From Phycisphaerae bacterium (lineage in GTDB: Bacteria > Planctomycetota > Phycisphaerae > UBA1845): a DNA stretch of 64,000 nucleotides. Shown here one piece after another: positions 52,344-60,544 of the stretch. The stretch spans positions 1 to 64,000 of the forward strand of contig BQJS01000003.1 in the NCBI GenBank assembly GCA_021604825.1, in the 5' to 3' direction. The position numbers and the translations under genes are program-made. The notes beneath the pieces were generated by a model that was given only the letters and a program-made list of their open reading frames with translations, ran no database searches and was not told the origin of the DNA. Position 1 is the stretch's first letter. Each line of letters opens with the position of its first letter.

Positions 52344-55109
52344 ATGCGACGGCACACTTCAATTCGAATTGCCATCTTACCATGCGTTGTGTTTGGCATA
52401 ATGCTAGCAACACCCGGTGCGCGGGCTGCTGATGCCGAATCCGATCGATTCTCAAACGAAGATTTTCATGCCGGGTTATTGAATTACGACCTGCGCGACC
52501 TGCTCAGCCTGCACATGATGCAGTTGCCCGGTTCGGATGAACTGCCGCAATTGCTCCTGCGCCGGAAGATGCATTTGCTCGTCTATCAAAGTGCCCTCTC
52601 CGAAACCAAGGAACGCCGCGAAGCACTGGCAGCCGCCAACGAAATTCTCGCCGAGATCATCCGCAACCATGCAACCGACGATCGAGCGATCGAATGGCAA
52701 ATTGCACTGGCTCGCTCCCTGATTTACGAACAGGCTGAACCGCACTTTTCAAGCATCTTATATCGCGGTGGAACGTCCGAGGATCGGCGCGTTTTGAAGG
52801 ACTTGATGGAACAGTCGTTCGGCGTATTGACGCGCCTGCTCAAATTCCTCGACGACGAATACGCTCGAATCGATGTACTCTCGATCAGCCAATACGAGCG
52901 TCTCGAAGACAAGGGATACATCGCTCAACTCGAGTCGGCTATTCCGCAAGCACAGTACATGCTGCTCTGGTCAAAGTTCTACATGGCACTCGCGCTCCAA
53001 CGTTCCGATCCGCAGCGCCGGCTCCTGCTTGACGAAGTCATCGTGCAATTGGCCAAAGAGACGACCCTGCTACGCGACAAGCATGAAAACAGTCACGTGC
53101 AAGCGCAATCGCTTCTCCTGGCGGGGATGGCCTACCGGCGCGTGGCTGACTACTCCTCTGCAAAACGCTATTTCCGAGACGCCGTCGAAGTCGTGGGGCG
53201 GATTACCAACACCCAAGAGCAAGCCGACCTGCAATGGGTCGTCACCCTGGGCATGGTCGAAAACATCCGCGCCCTGCGCGATGACGGTGATTTTGAAAAC
53301 GCTCGGGACTTGTTGGAAGAATTACGCCGTCGTTTTGCGAGAACCCATCGCACCGATTTTGGTCGCAAACTATTGTTGGCCATCCTCGAAAGCAGCATTC
53401 TCCAAGCCACCGATTCGCCAAACCGCCAGGCGGGCGATTCCTTGTTGGCGAGCCGTTTAACCGATCGCGCAGCCGCACCACTCATTCGCCTCGCAGACGA
53501 CAGCCTGGAACAACGGGCCGACGTTTACGCGGCGATTTTCGATCAGATCAAAGCCGTTCCCGATCCCAGCCTGCTTCATCCGTTCCAACAAAGCGCCTTG
53601 ATTGCAGGATACATCGCTGAAGCAGCGCGACTCCGCCAACTTGGGTCCGAGGACTCCGCGTCTGACCAAACCCGCCGTCTCGACGAAGAGGCGATGGCCA
53701 ACCTCGATCGTGCCATCGAATCTGCCACCCGATTGCTGAAAGAACGGGGAGGCATCGACGATGAATTGTCCTGCGAGGCGCTCTTCAATTTAGCCGTCGC
53801 GGAATACCACAAGGGATTGCAACTCGCTGCGACGCAGGATTTTTCGCGCGTTGCGCAGGAGTGCCCCAAGTTTGCCCGATCGCTTTCGGCTGCGATCTAT
53901 GCGGTTGAAATCATCACGCAACTGGCAGAAGACCCGTCGCTTCGAGGTCGCGCTGAAGTGCATGTCGCTGCAGTTCAAGCCCTTCAAATCCTCGTCGACG
54001 GTTTCCCCGAATCAGACTCGGCGAAGTACTGGCTCTTTTTTCTCGCCCAAGCACTCGAAGATGCCGAACATTTCGAGGATGCCGCGACGCGGTACGACAA
54101 TGTGGATCGAACGCATCCCCACTACATCACCGCTCAATTCCGCGCGATCAAGTGTCAGATCCTGGCACTGCAGGGAGGCATCGCCCGAGGTGAGATCGAG
54201 ATTGCCGAGTTGCGCCGAAGGGCTGGCAGCGCCCGCCGCGCCGTCGCCCGCTTCGTGAAAACGGCGCGCAAAGGCGATCCCGATCGTGCAAAAGAATTCC
54301 TCGCGCAAGCCGATGTTCTCATTGGTGAAATGAGTGTCCTTAAGGGCGTCGATCAGCATGAGGAAGCCATCGAATTGCTCGATGATTTTGAAACCAAGCA
54401 TGCCGACTCACTCGATCTGATGGGCCGCGTACTACGCGTCAGGATCATTGCATTTGAATCTACCGGACGGTTGCAAGACGCCCAGCATGCCGTCCCAAAA
54501 TTCGCAGCCATTGCACCCGACGAAGCTGGCATGACCCTCCAGAACCTGCTCGATTCCATCCGCATCGAAATCGCAGAGCTTCGCGAGAGCGGCCAACAGT
54601 CGGAAGCTGACCGGAAAGCTGATGCCGCCCTTCTCTTCGCCCAACAAATTTTCGATACCGCTTCAGCGCAAGATGTATCTGAAACAAGTATGTATCGCTT
54701 ACGGGTCCAACTCGCAGAAGCCCACCTCGAAGCGGGTCGATACGAAAAGTCATTCTTGCTCTTTAAAGAAGCCGAAGACATCGACATCACCCATTACGAA
54801 GACGGCAAAGCGCACGACCCACGCGTGGTATTGGGCAAGGCAAAATCGCTCATGATGCAGAAAAAGCATGGCGAAGCACTGCAATTGTTCAATCGATTGT
54901 TTGTCGAATCGCCGGCTGACGCGCCGCATCGTTTTGAAGCGCTGCTCGGTGACCTGCAATGTCGAACCGCACTGGGCGAAGACGCGGCTGCGATCATCGG
55001 CGTGATCGATCAGCACCGCTTCCTCAGCCCCAGCCTGGGTAGCGAATCGATCAAAAAGAAAATCCTTGCTGTCAAAGCACAAAATGAAAAGCGCCTGGGT
55101 CGAAAGTGA
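52344..55109 (+). CDS. Secreted TPR/helical-repeat protein of the VWA/ExbBD operon
   Basis: The 921-residue protein has a signal peptide (residues 1-28, ending ARAADAES) and is almost wholly alpha-helical, with degenerate TPR-like pairs (for example ALFNLAVAEYHKGLQLAATQDF, YWLFFLAQALEDAEHFEDAATRYD and VQLAEAHLEAGRYEKSFLLFKEAEDI). Such solenoids hold protein complexes together. It starts 5 bases after the second ExbD stop and ends the operon, a place where Tol systems encode CpoB/YbgF, another TPR protein; a similar scaffold role in the periplasm is inferred. The ATG was chosen for the signal peptide; the frame is open 63 bases further upstream inside exbD. Confidence 0.8.
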   Translation: MRRHTSIRIAILPCVVFGIMLATPGARAADAESDRFSNEDFHAGLLNYDLRDLLSLHMMQLPGSDELPQLLLRRKMHLLVYQSALSETKERREALAAANEILAEIIRNHATDDRAIEWQIALARSLIYEQAEPHFSSILYRGGTSEDRRVLKDLMEQSFGVLTRLLKFLDDEYARIDVLSISQYERLEDKGYIAQLESAIPQAQYMLLWSKFYMALALQRSDPQRRLLLDEVIVQLAKETTLLRDKHENSHVQAQSLLLAGMAYRRVADYSSAKRYFRDAVEVVGRITNTQEQADLQWVVTLGMVENIRALRDDGDFENARDLLEELRRRFARTHRTDFGRKLLLAILESSILQATDSPNRQAGDSLLASRLTDRAAAPLIRLADDSLEQRADVYAAIFDQIKAVPDPSLLHPFQQSALIAGYIAEAARLRQLGSEDSASDQTRRLDEEAMANLDRAIESATRLLKERGGIDDELSCEALFNLAVAEYHKGLQLAATQDFSRVAQECPKFARSLSAAIYAVEIITQLAEDPSLRGRAEVHVAAVQALQILVDGFPESDSAKYWLFFLAQALEDAEHFEDAATRYDNVDRTHPHYITAQFRAIKCQILALQGGIARGEIEIAELRRRAGSARRAVARFVKTARKGDPDRAKEFLAQADVLIGEMSVLKGVDQHEEAIELLDDFETKHADSLDLMGRVLRVRIIAFESTGRLQDAQHAVPKFAAIAPDEAGMTLQNLLDSIRIEIAELRESGQQSEADRKADAALLFAQQIFDTASAQDVSETSMYRLRVQLAEAHLEAGRYEKSFLLFKEAEDIDITHYEDGKAHDPRVVLGKAKSLMMQKKHGEALQLFNRLFVESPADAPHRFEALLGDLQCRTALGEDAAAIIGVIDQHRFLSPSLGSESIKKKILAVKAQNEKRLGRK

Positions 55110-55226
55110 TAGCTCACTTGAAGGCCTCTCATCGATTGACGTCGTGAATCCCCCTTCGTACACTCCGCTCGAATACGTGAATTTCGGACGGTTGCTGGAT
55201 TCAACAGCCACGGGAATATCGAAACG

Positions 55227-55829
55227 ATGCTGATTACCCGAGACAATTCGTCGCTACTATTGATCGACGTGCAAACGCGGTTGCTCCCTCAGATTCATGA
55301 GGCCGAGTCGATGGTCGCAACAAATGCGTTCTTGTTGAAAGCGGCGCATCTGTTCGGCGTGCCAATTGTCGCGACCGTGCAGTATGTCGCTGGACTTGGC
55401 CCGACCCATCCGCAATTGCAGGACATCCTTAGCGGATGGGACATCGAGCCAATCGAAAAGGCAACGTTCAGCGCCCTTCAAGACGAAACCTGCAAACAGA
55501 AGATGACGTCGCTCAACCGTTCGCATGTCGTGGTGGTTGGGATCGAATCACACGTTTGTGTTCAACAGTCGGTGCTCGATCTGGTCGAGGCTGGGTTTCG
55601 ACCCGTCGTGGTTCGTGATGCCATTTCGAGTCGCAGCGTAACCGATCTGGAAACATCAATCCGACGGATGGAGGCAGCCGGTGCAGTCGTAACGACGGCT
55701 GAGTCCTTGGCGTTTGGCTGGTGCAGAGAATCGGGAACGCCAGAATTCAAAGAAATGCTTGGGTACGTCAAGGACCTGGATGCGGCCAAGCAAAATGCCA
55801 GCAACCAAAACTGCGAATTCGCAAAATGA
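55227..55829 (+). CDS. Isochorismatase-like cysteine hydrolase
   Basis: The 200-residue protein belongs to the isochorismatase-like hydrolases. The likely catalytic set is Asp in LLLIDVQTRL (about D15), Lys in IEKATFSA and Cys in VVVVGIESHVCVQQSVLDL, preceded by the family's cis-peptide GIESHVC signature. Members act on isochorismate, nicotinamide or other amides; the YcaC-like short form seen here has no well-defined substrate. It is followed by a zinc-ribbon gene whose ATG overlaps this stop (ATGA), so the two are co-translated. Confidence 0.9.
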   Translation: MLITRDNSSLLLIDVQTRLLPQIHEAESMVATNAFLLKAAHLFGVPIVATVQYVAGLGPTHPQLQDILSGWDIEPIEKATFSALQDETCKQKMTSLNRSHVVVVGIESHVCVQQSVLDLVEAGFRPVVVRDAISSRSVTDLETSIRRMEAAGAVVTTAESLAFGWCRESGTPEFKEMLGYVKDLDAAKQNASNQNCEFAK

Positions 55830-56086
55830 CCGGGTTCGACGACAGCGGCGAATGGGAACCCGAAGACTGGGGGGCTGACAAGGACGATGACGTCGAAGAA
55901 TTGGCCTGCCCCAGTTGCGGCGCTTCGGTCTACGAGGAAACGCAGCAATGCCCTCACTGCGGCGACTGGATCACCCCGTTGGCCGCTTCTGCTCGAACAC
56001 CGACCTGGATTCGCGTGGTCGGAGGCATCGTCCTTTTGTGCTTTCTCTATGCGGTGATCGCTGGTATCGTCCGCACTTTCTGGTAA
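55826..56086 (+). CDS. Small zinc-ribbon membrane protein
   Basis: The 86-residue product starts with an acidic segment, has a zinc ribbon with two CPxCG knuckles (ACPSCGASVYEETQQCPHCGDW) and ends with one hydrophobic helix (VVGGIVLLCFLYAVIAGIV). Its start overlaps the hydrolase stop by 4 bases. It resembles the zinc-ribbon membrane protein beside addB only in layout. A role in the membrane is likely but no function is known. Confidence 0.78.
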   Translation: MTGFDDSGEWEPEDWGADKDDDVEELACPSCGASVYEETQQCPHCGDWITPLAASARTPTWIRVVGGIVLLCFLYAVIAGIVRTFW

Positions 56087-56147
56087 ATAAACACTGACTG
56101 GATCAGGATTCACCGCACCCGCTCAGGCAGACGAACCCCCAAACGGC

Positions 56148-58253
56148 ATGGCAAAGAAGAAATCCCCAAATTCATCGTCCGCTACAGCGAGTCCTCGCCC
56201 GACCGGTCGGCAAGCAGGGAACGAGCCGTTGGAACTTCTGCCAGCCACCGTTCCCGGGTCTCAATTGGAGCGCTGGGGGCCCATCGCCCTGATCGCCGCC
56301 CTGGTGTTCATCGCCTACCTTCCAACGATCGATAACGAATTCGTCAGTTGGGATGATGATCATTACATCTTCGACAACCGCCAAGTCAGCGAACCGGACG
56401 GCCTAAAGAGTATCTGGTTTGACGTGTTCCACTATTCAAACGAGCGCTTTCGACGCAGCGACAACGAAAGTCGCGTGAGCCATCAGTATTACCCCATCGT
56501 TTTTACAACGCATTGGTTCGAATACCGGTTGTTTGGCGGGGATGACAGCAAAACCAAGAAGGATCGTCACGGAGGCGGAAAACAGTACAAGCGCGCGTAC
56601 ACGATTCGCGAACTGATTGACGCCGGAAAGATGAGCCCAGCTGGCTACCACGTTACCAACACTGTGCTGCACATGGTTAACGTGATGGTGATGATCATGT
56701 TGTTTCGCGCGATGGGCTTGTCATCGTGGGTGGCGTGGGCTGCAACGATATTGTTCGCGCTGCACCCAATGCAAGTCGCGTCCGTGGCATGGACGGCCGA
56801 ACGCAAGAACATCCTTTCGCTGATGTTTTATATGCTCAGCATGATCTCCTACATCAATCTGCGCCGCAGTGGCAGTTCGTGGCGATATGTTTTGACGGTC
56901 ATATTCTTCCAAGCCGCCCTGTTCAGCAAAACCGTGGCGCTGACCCTTCCGGTAACCTTGTTCTTTACGGACCGTTTGCTGGAAAGACGATGGGAGCCCA
57001 AGCTTATCGTGCAAAGTCTCGTGCGAATGCTTCCGCTCTTGGCGCTGGCAGCCATCTCGGCTTGGACCACGATAAACGTCGAAGATCGCAACCGAACGAT
57101 CCCGCTTGAGGATGGCGATCGCCCATTCATTCCGTGCGCGTCGCTGTTGTTCTACGTCGGCAAGATGCTGCTTCCGATAGGCCAATCGCCAATCTATCGA
57201 TTGTGGGATCCCGACCCGGGGAGCCTCCTGTGGTTTGTCCCGATCATAATTGTTCTTGGATTGGCCACCGCGATCATACTGTACCGCAAGAAGCTGGGAC
57301 CGCACTTCATATGGGCCGTGCTGATGTACTGCGTGATCATGGGCCCGATGCTGGGATTCAAGAACATCAACTATTTCCAGTTCGCGTTCGTTGCTGATCA
57401 TTACTTCTACCACGGAGCATTGGGATTATCTCTCCTGCTCGGGCTATCATTCGATGCGCTACGTCGCTGGAAAAGACTAGGAGACCAGGGCACCTTCAGG
57501 ATTACCGGAGTCGTGTTGCTATTGGCGTTCGCGTGCATGCTGCGCACATCCAAATACTCCAACGTATGGCAAACCGCCGACTCTTTCTGGGAGCGGACGC
57601 TTGCAATCAATCCCGACTGCTGGCCCGGGCACTACAACGTCTCCAACGCGCGAGCGCGAGAAGCTGCGACAACCAAAGACCCGGAAGAAAAGAAGAAGAA
57701 ATATGATCTCGCGATCGCCGGTTATAAAGAAGTCGCACGAATCCACAAAAAGATCGTCCAACCGATTAACCAGTGGATCAAGATTTGTGAGGTGCAAAGG
57801 GACTGGGAATGTGTGCTGGAAGGCGCCCTGGCAGGCGCCGATCGATTTCCGCATATTCCTGATTACTGTCTAAAGGCAGCGATGGCATATGCCAATCTTG
57901 GCGATGCAGAGAACGCTGAACTTTGGTACAAGAAGGCCATCAGCGTCGCTCAGAAATGGAAAAAACCAAAAATCGTCATCAATGCTTGCTTGGAACTTGG
58001 CTCGTTTGAGGCAAGTCGTGGGCGCAAGGACGAAGCCGCCAAATATTTCGTCAAAGCTGCCCAAGTAGCGCAAGGGATCGCCAATTCTTACGAGAGCAGT
58101 CGACCTTGTGTTGCCCGAGACTGGTACGGTTACGCTCGGCAATATTTGTCCCAAGCGCCACGTACGCCCGCAAATTCAAGACAAATCCAAAAGATGGGCG
58201 AAAACTTGAATTCAAAGCACGCCGAAACTTCCAAAGAGTGCGAGAAAAACTAG
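56148..58253 (+). CDS. TMTC-like GT-C membrane protein with C-terminal TPR repeats
   Basis: The 701-residue protein has a first helix (IALIAALVFIAYLPTI) followed by FVSWDDDHYIFDN, the acidic first loop of TMTC/PMT-type GT-C transferases, then about ten further helices to about residue 480, and a soluble C-terminus with TPR-like pairs (AAMAYANLGDAENAELWYKKAISV). Eukaryotic TMTC proteins O-mannosylate cadherins; bacterial relatives are poorly known. The segment VTNTVLHMVNVMVMIMLFRAMG with the later WTAERKNILSLMFYMLSM is also typical. An inserted charged stretch (SKTKKDRHGGGKQYKR, about residues 130-150) lies in the large first loop. Glycosylation of exported proteins is inferred. Confidence 0.82.
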   Translation: MAKKKSPNSSSATASPRPTGRQAGNEPLELLPATVPGSQLERWGPIALIAALVFIAYLPTIDNEFVSWDDDHYIFDNRQVSEPDGLKSIWFDVFHYSNERFRRSDNESRVSHQYYPIVFTTHWFEYRLFGGDDSKTKKDRHGGGKQYKRAYTIRELIDAGKMSPAGYHVTNTVLHMVNVMVMIMLFRAMGLSSWVAWAATILFALHPMQVASVAWTAERKNILSLMFYMLSMISYINLRRSGSSWRYVLTVIFFQAALFSKTVALTLPVTLFFTDRLLERRWEPKLIVQSLVRMLPLLALAAISAWTTINVEDRNRTIPLEDGDRPFIPCASLLFYVGKMLLPIGQSPIYRLWDPDPGSLLWFVPIIIVLGLATAIILYRKKLGPHFIWAVLMYCVIMGPMLGFKNINYFQFAFVADHYFYHGALGLSLLLGLSFDALRRWKRLGDQGTFRITGVVLLLAFACMLRTSKYSNVWQTADSFWERTLAINPDCWPGHYNVSNARAREAATTKDPEEKKKKYDLAIAGYKEVARIHKKIVQPINQWIKICEVQRDWECVLEGALAGADRFPHIPDYCLKAAMAYANLGDAENAELWYKKAISVAQKWKKPKIVINACLELGSFEASRGRKDEAAKYFVKAAQVAQGIANSYESSRPCVARDWYGYARQYLSQAPRTPANSRQIQKMGENLNSKHAETSKECEKN

Positions 58254-58271
58254 GCAGTCCCCCCTGCGTGC

Positions 58272-58287
58272 CACCGCCCTACCGGTG
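58272..58287 (+). terminator. Short hairpin after the TMTC-like gene
   Basis: CACCG and CGGTG form a 5-bp stem with a 6-base loop, followed by ATTTTC, 18 bases after the stop and before a convergent gene. It is weak but well placed. Confidence 0.4.
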
Positions 58288-58330
58288 ATTTTCAAATTCG
58301 AGCGGGCCAGAAATCTCACCGTACTTGTTG

Positions 58331-59140
58331 TCACACAGATTTGAGCGATGCCGAATCTTCACCAGCCCGCGCGATAACCGCCACGTAAACCGTAGCCACA
58401 TTCCCACGGCGCAGAACTTTCGCGCATTCACGGACCGTCGCGCCGGTCGTCATGATGTCGTCAACGATACACACCCGGCCGCCCGCCACCAGACAGCCCC
58501 TCGACAGTCGAAACTTGCCGCGAACATTTTCAAGCCGCGCCGGTCCCGACATTCCCACCTGTGACGGGCCACCCTGGATTCGGTCCAACAGCGGCGCGTA
58601 CGGAATTGATGTATATTTCGACACCAGCCGGGCGAGCCCTTCCGCCGGATGAAAACCTTGCCTGGAGCCTTGAAGATTTCGGCGCAATCGATGCTGCCAG
58701 CACGTCGGCACCGGGACCAAAACGTCGATTTGTTCAAAGTGATCCGACTGAATGATCTCTCGCGCGAGGCTCCGAGCCAGAAACACTTCCAGATTCTCAT
58801 ACCCGTTGTATTTGAATCGTCGAAACATCTCGGCGAAACCGTCAACGTAGGCAGCCGTCCGATAAACATGGGCAAAGGGCCGCCCTTCTAACCGACACGT
58901 TCCACACCCTTCCGGCGAAAGCTCAAACGGAGCGACCGTAGACCCGCAACCGGGGCAATGCGCCAACCGCATCGCGCTGCCAATCGCCGCCGTGCAGCTT
59001 TCGCACAATTCATCCGCCGCTTGGTCGGACGACTGCCCGCATCCATGACATGAAGGTGGCCAAATCGTGTCCAACATTAGCTTAGAGACCTGCCTCAGCG
59101 GTCGCTCGAATCGTTGCAATCCCTGCAGGAACGAATTCAT
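58331..59140 (-). CDS. comF: ComF-family phosphoribosyltransferase-like protein
   Basis: The 269-residue protein has an N-terminal double zinc knuckle (CHGCGQ...LCESC and CPGCG...GCGTC), the ComF pattern YRTAAYVDGFAEMFRRFKYNGYE, and a type I phosphoribosyltransferase fold with LVPVPTCWQHRLRRN and the PRPP loop VCIVDDIMTTGATV near residue 225. ComF is needed for uptake of transforming DNA in naturally competent bacteria; its enzymatic activity is not settled. The start is set at the ATG before NSFLQGLQ; the frame is open 63 bases further upstream but into the divergent promoter region. It faces away from the efflux genes. Confidence 0.92.
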   Translation of the reverse strand: MNSFLQGLQRFERPLRQVSKLMLDTIWPPSCHGCGQSSDQAADELCESCTAAIGSAMRLAHCPGCGSTVAPFELSPEGCGTCRLEGRPFAHVYRTAAYVDGFAEMFRRFKYNGYENLEVFLARSLAREIIQSDHFEQIDVLVPVPTCWQHRLRRNLQGSRQGFHPAEGLARLVSKYTSIPYAPLLDRIQGGPSQVGMSGPARLENVRGKFRLSRGCLVAGGRVCIVDDIMTTGATVRECAKVLRRGNVATVYVAVIARAGEDSASLKSV

Positions 59141-59201
59141 GAAACATTCACATGATGGGTGTTGTCGCAAAAATCCACAGCGCGCATATAATAGGCCAAT
59201 C

Positions 59202-60533
59202 ATGTTAACTATTCACCAACCAAATCAGTCTATGGCGGGCCGAACCTTTCTCGCCGGGCTTATCGTCTGCCTATGTTGGAACTCCAATCACGCATTCGGT
59301 CAATTTGGACCGACCAAGGTGGTGACCGCCAAGGTCGTACGTCAACCGATGCAAATGACGCTCACGTTGGTCGGAACGGTCGGGCCCAAGACACGAAGCT
59401 TGATCGGCAGCGAGGTGGCCGGCCTCGTCGAATCCATGCCGGCACGACAGGGGAACCTCGTCGCCAAAGGTGATTTGCTTTGCAAACTCGGGCAAGACAT
59501 GCTCGGTGCGGAGTTGGAAAGCGCCCAGGCCAAACTTAAATCGCTCGAATCTCAATTGCTCGAACTTCAGAACGGGACCCGAGCGGAGGACCTGACTCGA
59601 ATCAAAGCCAACCTCGACTCGGCGGCTGCCCGTGCCGATCGATGGTCGTTTGAACTCGATCGTATCCGGCGATTGAAGGGTGTCGACTTCGCCAATCAGC
59701 GCGAATACCAGGATGCCCTGGCCGAGCATTTGGCCGCAGTTGGTGTTCAACAAGCAGCCCAAGCCGAATACGACAAAGCGGTGGCAGGTCCGCGTGCAGA
59801 AGTGCTTGCCCAAGCCACGCACGAGGTGTCGCAGCAGCGGGCGATCGTCAAGCGAGCGACACTGGATTTCGAGAAAGCACGAATCCGCGCCCCGTACGAT
59901 GGCTTCGTCGTCGCACGTCATGCCGAAGTTGGCAATTGGCTACAAGTCGGCGGTCCTGTTGTTGAGTTGGCCAACACATCCTCCGTGTTGGTTCGCGTCG
60001 ATGCGCCGGAGTCCGTGGTGCCCTTTGCAAAAATTGGCGCAAAGGTGGCGGTGCAGATTGACGCCTTGAAGAAACGATACGAAGGCCACATCAAGCACGT
60101 GATTCCACAAGCGGATGAGGCGGCGCGGACGTTTCCGGTCGAAGTCGAAGTGGCCAATCCCGATTACGAACTCAAGTCAGGGATGTTCGCGCGGGTCACT
60201 GTCCCAGCGGGCGAGGAGCGAATGGCAACGGTTGTACGCAAAGACGCCCTTATCGAGAGTGATGGCTCGATCTTTGTGGCCATGGTCGTGGACGCCGAGA
60301 AAGGGAAGATGGCCATCCCGGTGCCTGTGACGCTTGGCGCCGACCGAGGGGATATGATCACGATCACATCCAACAACCTTCCGCCCGACGCCACCGTCGT
60401 CGTTTATGGCAACGAGCGCCTGACGTATCCACAACCCGTCGTCCCTGTCGAATCGAAAGAAGACGTCACCACCGCGGGCGGGCACGGGCCGGATTCAAAT
60501 CCCGAAGACAAAAACACAGGCACCGGCAGTTAG
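59202..60533 (+). CDS. RND efflux periplasmic adaptor (membrane fusion protein)
   Basis: The 443-residue protein has a signal peptide (hydrophobic part MAGRTFLAGLIVCLCW) and the domain order of RND adaptors: lipoyl half (VVTAKVVRQPMQM, SEVAGLVESMPARQGNLVAKGDLLCKL), a coiled-coil hairpin (about residues 90-215, AQAKLKSLESQLLELQNG), the second lipoyl half with IRAPYDGFVVARHAEVGNW, and a beta-barrel (LKSGMFARVTVPAG). It would link the inner-membrane pump to an outer-membrane channel. The pump gene follows after 11 bases. The start could also be the ATG 30 bases later (MAGRTF). No outer-membrane TolC-like gene is in the visible part. Confidence 0.92.
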   Translation: MLTIHQPNQSMAGRTFLAGLIVCLCWNSNHAFGQFGPTKVVTAKVVRQPMQMTLTLVGTVGPKTRSLIGSEVAGLVESMPARQGNLVAKGDLLCKLGQDMLGAELESAQAKLKSLESQLLELQNGTRAEDLTRIKANLDSAAARADRWSFELDRIRRLKGVDFANQREYQDALAEHLAAVGVQQAAQAEYDKAVAGPRAEVLAQATHEVSQQRAIVKRATLDFEKARIRAPYDGFVVARHAEVGNWLQVGGPVVELANTSSVLVRVDAPESVVPFAKIGAKVAVQIDALKKRYEGHIKHVIPQADEAARTFPVEVEVANPDYELKSGMFARVTVPAGEERMATVVRKDALIESDGSIFVAMVVDAEKGKMAIPVPVTLGADRGDMITITSNNLPPDATVVVYGNERLTYPQPVVPVESKEDVTTAGGHGPDSNPEDKNTGTGS

Positions 60534-60544
60534 CGAATTGACCC

